NCBI GenBank assembly: GCA_900754525.1
Contig: CAAEDE010000041.1
Coordinates: forward strand, 1 to 29,506
Length of the DNA stretch: 29,506 nucleotides
Reading direction: 5' to 3'
Source of the DNA: an uncultured Collinsella sp.
Lineage (GTDB): Bacteria; Actinomycetota; Coriobacteriia; Coriobacteriales; Coriobacteriaceae
Shown: positions 15,380-23,258 of the stretch, in pieces
How the letters are laid out: every line of letters starts with the position of its first letter
Numbering within the stretch: the stretch's first letter is position 1
The notes under the pieces: generated by a model
The model's database searches: none
What the model was told of the DNA's origin: nothing
Seen by the model: only the letters and a program-made list of their open reading frames with translations
Program-made: the position numbers and the translations under genes

Positions 15380-16399
15380 ATGCCTTCAACCCTTCCCGCT
15401 CCCATCGACAAGCTCGCCATCGTCGTCGTAACGTACAAGCGCCAGGAACTCCTGGCCAACTTGTTCGACTCCATGACCGAGCTCACGGCAGCGCCCTGGC
15501 GCATCGTGATTGTCGATAACGAAAATTCGCGCGAGACCGAGGCCATGTGCTCCGCATTCAACGAGCGCCTGGCCAACCTGTGGGGCATCGACACCGAGCA
15601 ACCCGACGCGCAGGGCGGCACCGACCGTGTCATCTACGCCCCGCAGCTCGAAAACGGCGGCGGTGCGGGCGGCTTCTCCGCCGGCACTAAATGCGCCTAC
15701 GACCTGGGCGCCCAATGGTTCTGGGTGATGGACGACGACGTGCTCGTCATCCCCGAAGGCATCGAGCGTCTTGCCAAGTGGACTGACCGCTACGATGTCA
15801 TCCAGGGTTCGCGCCTGGACTTTGACGGCGGAGCCTTCTTTTGGCAGTACCAGCTCATCCTTTCACTCGGCATCCCTAACCCCATCGCCAAGTGGGACTT
15901 GGGCCCCGAGGGCTACCGTGCCATGAACCAACTGTGCTTTGAGGGCGGCATGTTCTCGCGCCGCGTAGTCGACAAGATCGGCCTGCCCGATGCGCGCTTC
16001 TTTATCTACGGCGACGATGCCTGCTACGGCTACGTAGCCAGCCAACACTTCCCCGCCGCCGTGGTCGCCGACGTGGTGCTCAAGCGCGCCCGCGCCGTCT
16101 CTAACTGGGATATCGCCGGCAAGCGCCAGCTCAACTCTACGAGCGACACCAACCGTTACTACATCATGCGCAACCGCGGTTATCTGGCCCGCTACATGCA
16201 GATTTACGGCGACTATCACCCCGTGCTGTTCCGTCTGGGCAACGTCGCGACCTTCTGCAAGGAGTTCATTCGCCTGGCTGCCGTTGACAAGTGCTTTAAG
16301 ACCGGTATTCCGGCGCTGCGCCGAGGCATGAAGGACGCCCGCAAGATCGTCAAGGACCCCGACTGGAAGCCCATGCCACCCATGAAGGACACCGAGTAA
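15380..16399 (+). CDS. GlfT-like family-2 glycosyltransferase (probable galactofuranosyl- or rhamnosyltransferase)
   Basis: A 339-residue GT2 enzyme. KLAIVVVTYKRQELLANLFD (about 11-30) is followed by the subfamily motif ENGGGAGGFSAG (about 93-104), then FWVMDDDV with the acidic triad and FFIYGDDACYG as the late acidic motif. The NGGGAGGF plus DDD pair is characteristic of the group containing mycobacterial GlfT1/GlfT2 and related rhamnosyltransferases. The sugar is therefore a family-level inference. I chose the ATG at 15380 because the 45 codons upstream do not look coding and AAGGA lies 11 bases before it. It converges on the AAA-ATPase-like gene with only 24 bases between the stops and no strong terminator visible. 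Confidence 0.85.
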   Translation: MPSTLPAPIDKLAIVVVTYKRQELLANLFDSMTELTAAPWRIVIVDNENSRETEAMCSAFNERLANLWGIDTEQPDAQGGTDRVIYAPQLENGGGAGGFSAGTKCAYDLGAQWFWVMDDDVLVIPEGIERLAKWTDRYDVIQGSRLDFDGGAFFWQYQLILSLGIPNPIAKWDLGPEGYRAMNQLCFEGGMFSRRVVDKIGLPDARFFIYGDDACYGYVASQHFPAAVVADVVLKRARAVSNWDIAGKRQLNSTSDTNRYYIMRNRGYLARYMQIYGDYHPVLFRLGNVATFCKEFIRLAAVDKCFKTGIPALRRGMKDARKIVKDPDWKPMPPMKDTE

Positions 16400-16423
16400 C
16401 GGAAGCCGAAAACACCTCGGCGC

Positions 16424-18223
16424 TTAAAGCCGCTGGCACACCGTAGCCACGTGCTGTCCATCAAACCCAAACCCCCAGCGCATGCGGCCAACGCCGGGCC
16501 GCGGCACACGGATTTCGTCGATGCCGTCGCGCTCTATGTCGAGTAGCGACTGCACGGCCAGCAATTCCAGGCCCAGCGCATCCACATCGGGGTCATACAT
16601 CATATTGATCGTTATAAGCGGGCGCTCGTCGAGCATGCCGATCGTGTCTGCTACGTCGAGCACGGCGCCCGTAGGAAAAACCTGGATGTCCCAGCGACCC
16701 GCGCCACACTTTCGCCTCGAAGCAGGATTGGCATAGCCCGGCAAGCCAAAGCAAAGCCCCTGCAAGAGCAGATGATATGGCAGTGGCTTATCTGGGTCGG
16801 TCTCACGGATTCCCGCACCCCCCAGGATGCGGCTTAGCGCCCGCCTCACGGTGTCCTCGTTCCCATGGCACAGCCCGTCGCGGAACGCATCGACGTCTCG
16901 AATGTCTTCGGCAGCGCACTCAAACCACTCAACAATCACTAGACGCAGGGCTTGTCGAAGCTCGTTATTGGGCAATCGCAAAGCACGGAGGCGATCGCCA
17001 TGCTCTGGCTCCTCAGTCATATCCGTCGTGAGAAAACCGGACAGATACAGCGCCGTCCACATGCCATCGTCAGACGAGGCCTCTGGCCCCACAGCGCCCA
17101 AACAAAGCGGGACCTCAACGCACCCATGGGCCTCGAGCAAATCGAACAAAACCGAAAGGCGGTCGAGATTCCACCCGGCAACTACCCTACTCAGGCAATC
17201 GGCATACCCATACAGATCGGCACGCACAGGCGCCGTGCAGCCTCGGTCCAAAAAGCCAATTACACGAGCTGGACTCGAGCAATAGGCCCTACCAAACCGA
17301 TATCCTTCGAGCCATTCACGCGCATCATCCAGGTATTCCTCGCGTCCAGCATGATTAAACAGAGCCTGGACCTCGGCATCCGAAAAGCCGTACCAACGGT
17401 CACACCACGCCGACAGCGGCGTCGTCAGACAATATGAGCAGTTTCGCGAAGAAAGTGCCGCTTCGGCAGGACCGGGACGCTCCCCCATCAGACACGTCAG
17501 CCGCAACGAATCGCCTGCAGCGGCAATGGCGTCGAACAGCACACGGTCGAATAGCCAAGCCGGATCGGTGCCGGAAGCACCCCTCGCACTCGCACGACCC
17601 AACCGCGCCGCGTCGTACCCATCAACAAGCAATACAACCTGCTCATCACAGGCCATCTCCAGCAGCTCAATGAGCACGCCAAGCACCGAGTCAACCTCGT
17701 CCGCGCTCGCCACGCCACGCGCAACGCGTTCGATATGACGCACCTTATCTCGTGCCAAATCCGGAGCCCCCAAGAGCGCCAACAAGCGAGCGCACTCGCC
17801 CGAAAGAGCATCACGCACGACGCCGGCAACAGCGGCACCACGCCTCGCAGTGCCAGAAAAGTCCAGCGATATCACCGGATAGCAAGCATACTCATCCCGA
17901 TAGCGCCCGCCGTCTGCATCCCAAATCTGAGCATCGGCAAACAAACGCTGACCAGCGCGACCGACCGCTGGACGCTCCAGAAAAGCCCTGAGCATCGACA
18001 AGTTCATGCTTTTGCCAAAACCCTCGGGTCGACAGCACACCACAACGGACGCGTCGCAGTCCAACACATCGGCAATAAACATGGTCTTGTCAACCAGCAT
18101 GCAGCAACCAAGGGCCTCCGCATAGTCGTGTATGCCAATGGGCAAAACCGCATCGTCGGCACAGCCGATCAAGCGCACGCCAAAGCCAGCAGCACAATCA
18201 ACATTTGCCTGTTCAGACACCAA
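16424..18223 (-). CDS. AAA-ATPase-like / PD-(D/E)XK-fusion family protein with degenerate catalytic motifs
   Basis: A protein of about 599 residues matching the architecture of the 'AAA-ATPase_like plus DUF1703 nuclease' family. Near the N terminus PIGIHDY and VDKTMFI match the usual PIG-x-x-F and VDKT-x-F. CRPEGFGKSMNLSML (about 64-78) is the atypical Walker A. The expected Walker B Glu is missing: LLVDGYD (D201-D204) stands where LLIDEYD is usual. At the C terminus RWDIQVFP keeps the nuclease Asp (about 512), but the E-x-K strand reads LITINMM (536-542). It may therefore be a binding protein rather than an active enzyme. Start: TTG at 18223 with AGGGGG six bases upstream, or the adjacent GTG at 18220; an earlier in-frame start at 18352 adds 43 residues without family similarity. 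Confidence 0.75.
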   Translation of the reverse strand: MVSEQANVDCAAGFGVRLIGCADDAVLPIGIHDYAEALGCCMLVDKTMFIADVLDCDASVVVCCRPEGFGKSMNLSMLRAFLERPAVGRAGQRLFADAQIWDADGGRYRDEYACYPVISLDFSGTARRGAAVAGVVRDALSGECARLLALLGAPDLARDKVRHIERVARGVASADEVDSVLGVLIELLEMACDEQVVLLVDGYDAARLGRASARGASGTDPAWLFDRVLFDAIAAAGDSLRLTCLMGERPGPAEAALSSRNCSYCLTTPLSAWCDRWYGFSDAEVQALFNHAGREEYLDDAREWLEGYRFGRAYCSSPARVIGFLDRGCTAPVRADLYGYADCLSRVVAGWNLDRLSVLFDLLEAHGCVEVPLCLGAVGPEASSDDGMWTALYLSGFLTTDMTEEPEHGDRLRALRLPNNELRQALRLVIVEWFECAAEDIRDVDAFRDGLCHGNEDTVRRALSRILGGAGIRETDPDKPLPYHLLLQGLCFGLPGYANPASRRKCGAGRWDIQVFPTGAVLDVADTIGMLDERPLITINMMYDPDVDALGLELLAVQSLLDIERDGIDEIRVPRPGVGRMRWGFGFDGQHVATVCQRL

Positions 18224-18350
18224 AACGTTCCCCCTAAATCGCAACACGATGCCAATTGTAATGACCACCTCGCGCGTACCGATGTCGCCGCGCAAACATA
18301 TCGGGCAACGGTAGCAACAAGACGTGTGAGGGGGCACAACTAATCGTTGC

Positions 18351-18390
18351 ACAACAAAACGGGGCCCGATGCATTCGCACCGGACCCCGT
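18351..18390 (-). terminator. Rho-independent terminator of the sortase-anchored protein gene
   Basis: On the minus strand ACGGGGTCCG (18381-18390) pairs with CGGGCCCCGT (18359-18368) over 10 bp with one G-U pair and a 12-base loop, followed by TTTGTTG. It lies about 32 bases past the stop codon at 18423. Confidence 0.85.
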
Positions 18391-18422
18391 CCCAACTCTT
18401 TAGTTATCTAGCAACCGAGAGG

Positions 18423-20237
18423 CTACTCCTCCGAGCTGTCCTCCCCAGAAGCTTTCTTCTGCTGATCGAGCTTATGCTTACCACTTACGATAGACGTAGC
18501 GCCCAGTGTGGCCAAGCTTGCACTGGCAAGGCTCGCCATCACAATCAGATCGCCCGTCTTGGGCATGTTGCCGCCCGAGGACTTGGTAGTTGTAGTCGTC
18601 GTGGTCGTGGTGGTCACCGTTTTGGAGTCATTTTGCTCCTGGACCTGGTTGTCAGCACCGCTCTTACCGCTGTCCTCGCCCTGCTGCTTTCCGTCCTCGG
18701 TCTTGTCCTTGCTCTTGTCCTTCTCCTCAGGTTCAGACTTCTTACCCTCGTCCTTCTTCTGAGCGGATTTGTCGTCCTTCTCCTCCGAGCTAGAACCCTT
18801 ATCGGATACGGTCTTCTCGGAAGCCTCGTCCTTGGAGTCGCCCTTTGCGGCCTCGGTCTTTTCCGTGGAAACCTGATCAGAGTTGTCCTTGTTCTGAGTC
18901 GAGCCATTATTGACGCCAGCCATCAGCGAAGAGCCCAGCGTAGAACCAAGCTGCACGGAGAAAGAGGGCTTCTTGTCCGGCGAAGCAACGGGAGCGTCCG
19001 GCGCCTTATTCGAGTCGTCCTTGGAAGCATCGGAATCAGGGGTTGCGTCAGAGCCGGAGCCGTTGTTAGAGTCGGTGTCGACGGACGAATCGCTCGAGCC
19101 GGTGGATGAGTTAGAGGTGCCAGCGTCGGTCGAACCAGAAGCGTCGCTGTCCGTATTGCCGGCAGAGCTTGAAGACGAATCGCCCGCAGCAGAGCCGTTC
19201 GAATCGGAGCCGTTCGAGGTAGAGCCGTCGTTGGTAGTGCCGCCAGCAGAGCCATTACCGTCAGCATCGGTCGAGGGCGCATCCATCCTGTCATCGTTGA
19301 CATCGTCACTCGAGTCGTCATTCGAATCAGGTGTCGGCGAGGGCGCCGGCGTAGGCTCGGGCTGCACGGGCGTCGCAGCGGCCTCGTCCTCGGCGATATA
19401 AGCCAAGCAGTCCTTCAGCTCATTCTTATAACGATTCCTCCAGCCCTCATGATACTGGGGCTGACTTGAAAACTTGGTGGCGACATTGTTGACCACGCTA
19501 TTGGAGAGCGCCGTCACAAACTCGCGGTCGGACATATCGTTGGAAAGATTCGCCCAGCGGAAAAAGTCCCTGCAGCCACCGGTGCCGCACATGTTGGTGA
19601 TGCTCCACACCATGCCCTTAACGCAGTCGGCGCGGCCAGAAATATCAATGCCTAGGCCGCTCTTGAGCCACGCCTCGGTCACCGCATAGTACGAGTTGTA
19701 CGCATAGGCATCTTGAAGTGCAGAGAACTCAACAGGATCGGTGTTGTAAGCACCCTGGAAAGCCTCCTGCGCGATACGGCCCAGCTCGGTGAGCTGGCCG
19801 TTCTCGTACATGGCATTGCTCGTGTTGGAAATCTCGCTGCCGCGATCAATCGCATCCTTGAGCATGCTGTATTTTTCGGGGTTGTAGTTGTAGGCCTGCT
19901 TCATAAACGGAATGAGCGACCAACGACGGTCGAACTGGTAATAACCCAGCGCGTTGTAGCCGTCACCATACGAAAAGCCCTGGTTATAGTTGCCATGGCT
20001 CTCATATTTGGTGAAGTACTTCATCTCGGGAGTCACGTTGACAAACGAAACGCCCTGGACCGACCTCAGCACGCCCGAGAAGGACTGCTGGGTGTAGAGA
20101 CCCTTATCGATATCGGTGGCATCCGAGGCAACGCCCGGCGTGGGCTCCTCGGCAGCGGCGGGTGCCGGCGCGGAAACGGCGCCAAACGAAAGCGCCAGCG
20201 TCAGGCCCGCGACAATCGCAGAATGCTTGGGCTGCAT
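18423..20237 (-). CDS. Sortase-anchored surface protein with N-terminal lysozyme-like domain and long low-complexity stalk
   Basis: A 604-residue exported wall protein. A signal peptide spans about 1-29 (PAPAAA end). Residues of about 65-285 form a lysozyme-like domain: FTKYESHGNYNQGFSYGDGY with Glu79 in the place of the catalytic Glu of tail-lysozyme/transglycosylase folds, then ALGYYQFDRRW. Cys pairs (about 210-225) could form disulfides. Residues of about 295-430 are Ser/Asp/Asn/Gly/Thr-rich, and about 430-545 are Lys/Glu/Asp-rich, followed by about ten Thr. The sorting signal is MPKTG (about 558-562), a variant of LPXTG, with a 24-residue hydrophobic segment and an unusually long charged tail (KHKLDQQKK and then an acidic end). 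GGGAGG five bases before the ATG sets the start. Enzymatic activity is inferred from the motif only. Confidence 0.82.
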   Translation of the reverse strand: MQPKHSAIVAGLTLALSFGAVSAPAPAAAEEPTPGVASDATDIDKGLYTQQSFSGVLRSVQGVSFVNVTPEMKYFTKYESHGNYNQGFSYGDGYNALGYYQFDRRWSLIPFMKQAYNYNPEKYSMLKDAIDRGSEISNTSNAMYENGQLTELGRIAQEAFQGAYNTDPVEFSALQDAYAYNSYYAVTEAWLKSGLGIDISGRADCVKGMVWSITNMCGTGGCRDFFRWANLSNDMSDREFVTALSNSVVNNVATKFSSQPQYHEGWRNRYKNELKDCLAYIAEDEAAATPVQPEPTPAPSPTPDSNDDSSDDVNDDRMDAPSTDADGNGSAGGTTNDGSTSNGSDSNGSAAGDSSSSSAGNTDSDASGSTDAGTSNSSTGSSDSSVDTDSNNGSGSDATPDSDASKDDSNKAPDAPVASPDKKPSFSVQLGSTLGSSLMAGVNNGSTQNKDNSDQVSTEKTEAAKGDSKDEASEKTVSDKGSSSEEKDDKSAQKKDEGKKSEPEEKDKSKDKTEDGKQQGEDSGKSGADNQVQEQNDSKTVTTTTTTTTTTKSSGGNMPKTGDLIVMASLASASLATLGATSIVSGKHKLDQQKKASGEDSSEE

Positions 20238-20307
20238 AAGATCCTCCCTGCATTGGTGTAGTTAAAGTTCAGTTTGCAAAGATAAAAATAAGTATTGCAG
20301 CTCGCCC

Positions 20308-20323
20308 GTTGTTGCACAACAAC
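20308..20323. promoter_or_regulatory. Dyad GTTGTTG-CA-CAACAAC upstream of the anchored-protein gene
   Basis: Two perfect 7-base arms flank a 2-base centre, about 70 bases before the ATG at 20237 and 53 bases past the stop of the rrf2-like gene. Twelve of its bases (GTTGCACAACAA, 20311-20322) recur at 18346-18357, upstream of the AAA-ATPase-like gene. It could be an operator or a weak hairpin. I found no clear -35/-10 pair for the anchored-protein gene. Confidence 0.3.
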
Positions 20324-20376
20324 CCCTCGGTAAACGGCAACAACCCTCCGCGAAATCTTAAGGAATTGCGCTCAAC

Positions 20377-20808
20377 CTACAGCTTAATGTCAAAGTTGAT
20401 CTCGGGAACGGCGGCCAGGTCGGCCAACGTCACGCCGTCGACGTACTTTTCGATCACGTCGTCCAGGCCGCGCCAGAACTTGACGGTCGAGCACAGATCA
20501 CTGCGGGCGCAACTGTTGTCGATGCCGTCGCACGCCACCGGAGCCGTGCTGCCCTCAACGGCACGCAGGATGTCGCCGGCACGCACCTCGGCCGGGTCCT
20601 TGGCCATCATGTAGCCGCCGCCCTTGCCGCGCACGCTCTTAAGCAGGTCCGCCTTCATGAGCGGACGCACCAGCTGCTCCAAATACTTTTGCGAGATATG
20701 CTCGCGGTCGGCAACCTCGCGCAAGGCAATCTTGCCCTCGGCGTCGCCCAGCGCCGCGATATAGATCATCAGTCGGAGGGCATAGCGGCCCTTGGAAGAA
20801 ATGAGCAT
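20377..20808 (-). CDS. Rrf2-family transcriptional regulator (IscR/SufR-like), predicted Fe-S sensor
   Basis: A 143-residue winged-helix regulator, normal length for Rrf2 proteins. MLISSKGRYALRLMIYIA (1-18) and the recognition region ISQKYLEQLVRPLMKADLLK (38-57), then VRGKGGGYMMAK (59-70), are classic family motifs. Cys93, Cys100 and Cys106 form a C-x6-C-x5-C cluster in the position of the IscR [2Fe-2S] ligands. The probable role is repression or activation of the divergent suf operon according to cluster supply. ATG start with GGGAGG six bases upstream. Between this gene and sufC lie two identical-pattern dyads that are the obvious binding sites. Similar to IscR by family, but not assigned a symbol because target specificity is unproven. 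Confidence 0.93.
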   Translation of the reverse strand: MLISSKGRYALRLMIYIAALGDAEGKIALREVADREHISQKYLEQLVRPLMKADLLKSVRGKGGGYMMAKDPAEVRAGDILRAVEGSTAPVACDGIDNSCARSDLCSTVKFWRGLDDVIEKYVDGVTLADLAAVPEINFDIKL

Positions 20809-20828
20809 ACCTACCCTCCCATCGCATC

Positions 20829-20859
20829 TGGGACAACATAACCAGGTTTGTTTGTCCCA
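20829..20859. promoter_or_regulatory. Putative Rrf2 operator 1
   Basis: The inverted repeat TGGGACAA (20829-20836) / TTGTCCCA (20852-20859) has a 15-base spacer containing CAGGTT. It lies 21 bases upstream of the rrf2-like start codon, so occupancy would affect that gene's own expression. Confidence 0.75.
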
Positions 20860-20872
20860 AATTTAAAGTAAG

Positions 20873-20903
20873 TGGGACAAACACAACAGGTTATTTTGTC
20901 CCA
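20873..20903. promoter_or_regulatory. Putative Rrf2 operator 2
   Basis: The inverted repeat TGGGACAA (20873-20880) / TTGTCCCA (20896-20903) again has exactly 15 bases between arms and the same internal CAGGTT in register. It starts 44 bases after operator 1, about four helical turns, and ends 37 bases upstream of the candidate suf -35 box. Confidence 0.75.
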
Positions 20904-20940
20904 GAATTTGAAAAGTCGAGTGGATTAGTCGGGTTTTCCC

Positions 20941-20968
20941 TTGACTAACGCCGAACCCATAGTAACTT
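20941..20968 (+). promoter_or_regulatory. Candidate suf operon promoter
   Basis: TTGACT (20941-20946, five of six -35 bases) is followed after 16 bases by TAACTT (20963-20968), a T-A-n-n-n-T type -10. It would give a leader of roughly 60 bases before the sufC ATG at 21033. Confidence 0.5.
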
Positions 20969-21032
20969 TATTCCGAGAAGATTCCTAGGGTTTAGTACAC
21001 CTATGAGTACACCATATACAGAGAGGGACAGC

Positions 21033-21833
21033 ATGAGCGCAAATCCGCTGCTTTCCATCGAAGGTCTGACCGCCTCCGTGGACGAGAAGACCATCCTCCA
21101 CAACGTCAACCTCAACGTCGCCGCCGGCGAGACCCACGTGCTGATGGGACCCAACGGCGCCGGCAAGTCCACCCTCGGCCACCTGGTCATGGGCGACCCC
21201 GTCTACACGGTCAACGACGGCCGTATCGTCTTTGACGGCCAGGACATCACCGAGCTCACCACCGACAAGCGTTCGCGCGCCGGCCTGTTCCTGAGCTTCC
21301 AGGCCCCGGTTGAGATCCCAGGCGTGCCGCTGTCGAGCTTTTTGCGCGCCAGCATCGCCGGCCGCCCCGGCCTGGAGATGAAGGGTAAGGAGTTCCGCCG
21401 CCGCGTCAAGGAGCTCGCGGCCGAGCTCAACATGGACACCGCCTACCTCAACCGCGAGCTGGGTGTGGGCTTCTCGGGCGGCGAGAAGAAGAAGGTCGAG
21501 ATGCTCCAGCTCCTGTTGCTGCAGCCCAAGCTCGCCATCCTCGACGAGACCGACTCGGGCCTGGACGTCGACGCCCTGTCCACCGTCAGCCATGGCATGG
21601 ACGCCTACCGCAAGAGCTGCGACGGCTCCATGCTCATCATTACGCACAACACGCGCATCCTGGAGCACCTGGATGTCGACCGCGTCCACGTTATGGTCAA
21701 GGGCCACATCGTGCGCGAGGACGACGCCTCACTGATCCCCTGGATCGACAAGAACGGCTTTGAGACCTTCGAGCGCGAGGCCGCCGAGCAGCGCGCCCAG
21801 GCCGAGGCCGCCGCTGCCGAGCAGCAGGCGTAA
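21033..21833 (+). CDS. sufC: SufC, Fe-S cluster assembly ATPase
   Basis: The ABC-type ATPase of the SufBCD scaffold, which drives conformational change for cluster assembly in the cytoplasm. Numbered from this start (266 aa): Walker A GPNGAGKST (39-47), Q-loop SFQ (Q90), signature SGGEKKK (148-154), Walker B LAILDETDSGLD (167-178, D171/E172) and H-loop TH (H205). The start is the ATG at 21033, with GAGAGGGA close upstream. An in-frame ATG at 21003 has a poorer site and would add ten residues not expected for SufC. An Ala/Gln/Glu-rich tail of about 25 residues extends beyond the usual end. First gene of the suf operon, 12 bases before sufB. Confidence 0.96.
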   Translation: MSANPLLSIEGLTASVDEKTILHNVNLNVAAGETHVLMGPNGAGKSTLGHLVMGDPVYTVNDGRIVFDGQDITELTTDKRSRAGLFLSFQAPVEIPGVPLSSFLRASIAGRPGLEMKGKEFRRRVKELAAELNMDTAYLNRELGVGFSGGEKKKVEMLQLLLLQPKLAILDETDSGLDVDALSTVSHGMDAYRKSCDGSMLIITHNTRILEHLDVDRVHVMVKGHIVREDDASLIPWIDKNGFETFEREAAEQRAQAEAAAAEQQA

Positions 21834-21845
21834 AGGGGCGACGCA

Positions 21846-23258
21846 ATGACCAAGAACCGCACCGAGGTCGCGGACATCGACCGCAGCCTCTACGACTTCA
21901 CCTATGGCGAGGAGGGATTCGAGCGCCTCGACGCCGGCATCACGCCCGACATCGTGCGCGAGATTAGCGCCAAGAAGGACGAGCCGCAGTGGATGCTCGA
22001 CCTGCGCCTCAAGTCCCTCGAGATCTTCAACCGCTTCCCGGATCCGACGTGGGGCCCCTCCATCGAGGGCCTGGACATGGACAACATCGTCACCTACGTC
22101 AAGCCCAACACCGACCAAAAGCACGACTGGGAGTCGGTGCCTGACGACATCAAGAACACCTTTGAGCGCTTGGGCATCCCCGACGCTGAGCGTAGCTACC
22201 TGGCGGGCGTCGGCGCGCAGTACGACTCCGAGCTGGTCTACCACAACATGCAGGACACGGCGTCCAAGATGGGCATCGTCTACTCCGGCATCGAGGAGGC
22301 CCTGCACGACCCGCAGTGGGAGCCGCTCATCCACGAGAAGTTTATGACGCTCATCCCGCCCACCGACCACAAGTTTGCGGCCCTGCACGGAGCCGTATGG
22401 TCGGGCGGCTCGTTTGTCTACGTACCCAAGGGCACCAAGTTGGACTTCCCGCTGCAGAGCTACTTCCGCCTTAACGCCAAGGGCGCCGGCCAGTTTGAGC
22501 ACACGCTCATCATCGTCGAGGACGATGCCGACCTGCACTTCATTGAGGGTTGCTCCGCGCCCAAGTACAACGTGGCCAACCTCCACGCCGGCGCTGTGGA
22601 GCTCTTTGTGGGCAAGCGTGCGCACCTGCGCTACTCGACCATCGAGAACTGGTCCAAGAACATGTACAACCTCAACACCAAGCGCGCGCGTGTGGACGAG
22701 GACGGCGACATCGAGTGGATCAGCGGCTCCTTCGGCAGCCACGTGGGCTACCTCTACCCCATGAGCGTGCTCAATGGCCGCCGCGCCCGCTCGAGCTTTA
22801 CCGGCATCACCTTTGCCGGCGCCGGTCAGAACCTCGACACCGGCTGCAAGGTCGTACTCAACGCGCCCGAGACCTCGGCAACCGTCGAGACCAAGGGCAT
22901 CTCCAAGAGCGGCGGCATCCAGACCTTCCGCAGCTCCATCGTGGCCACGCCCAAGGCCGAGGGTTCCAAGGCAACCGTGAGCTGCCAGTCGCTGATGCTC
23001 GACGATCAGAGCCGCTCCGACACTATCCCCGCCATGGACATCCGCGCCAAGAACGTTGACATCGGCCACGAGGCAACCATCGGCCGCATCGGCGACGACA
23101 AGGTGTTCTACCTGATGAGCCGCGGTATCTCGGAGGAAGAGGCCCGCACCATGATTGTCAACGGCTTTGCCAACCCGGTCTCCAAGGAGCTGCCGCTTGA
23201 GTACGCCGTCGAGATGAACAACCTGATCAAGCTCGAGATGGAAGGAGCGATCGGATAA
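21846..23258 (+). CDS. sufB: SufB, Fe-S cluster scaffold subunit
   Basis: The main scaffold of the SufBC2D complex; 470 residues, full family length. The beta-helix core includes HFIEGCSAPKYN, whose Cys236 corresponds to the sulfur-accepting Cys254 of E. coli SufB, and GHEATIGRI with Glu409 in the place of Glu434. Where E. coli has the second key cysteine (Cys405) this protein reads DDQSRSDTIP, with Ser at that point. I believe this also occurs in other Gram-positive SufB proteins, but I could not check. ATG start with a GGGG site; the stop codon overlaps the sufD start (TAATG). Confidence 0.96.
   Translation: MTKNRTEVADIDRSLYDFTYGEEGFERLDAGITPDIVREISAKKDEPQWMLDLRLKSLEIFNRFPDPTWGPSIEGLDMDNIVTYVKPNTDQKHDWESVPDDIKNTFERLGIPDAERSYLAGVGAQYDSELVYHNMQDTASKMGIVYSGIEEALHDPQWEPLIHEKFMTLIPPTDHKFAALHGAVWSGGSFVYVPKGTKLDFPLQSYFRLNAKGAGQFEHTLIIVEDDADLHFIEGCSAPKYNVANLHAGAVELFVGKRAHLRYSTIENWSKNMYNLNTKRARVDEDGDIEWISGSFGSHVGYLYPMSVLNGRRARSSFTGITFAGAGQNLDTGCKVVLNAPETSATVETKGISKSGGIQTFRSSIVATPKAEGSKATVSCQSLMLDDQSRSDTIPAMDIRAKNVDIGHEATIGRIGDDKVFYLMSRGISEEEARTMIVNGFANPVSKELPLEYAVEMNNLIKLEMEGAIG

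Noticed and set aside
16405..16421. Small hairpin GCCGA/TCGGC between the convergent genes
   Set aside because: A 5-bp stem without a T tract on either strand is too weak to call a terminator.
21729..23069. 446-codon minus-strand open frame
   Set aside because: It is the complement of sufB; its Val/Gly/Ala/His-rich composition is typical of antisense frames in GC-rich DNA.
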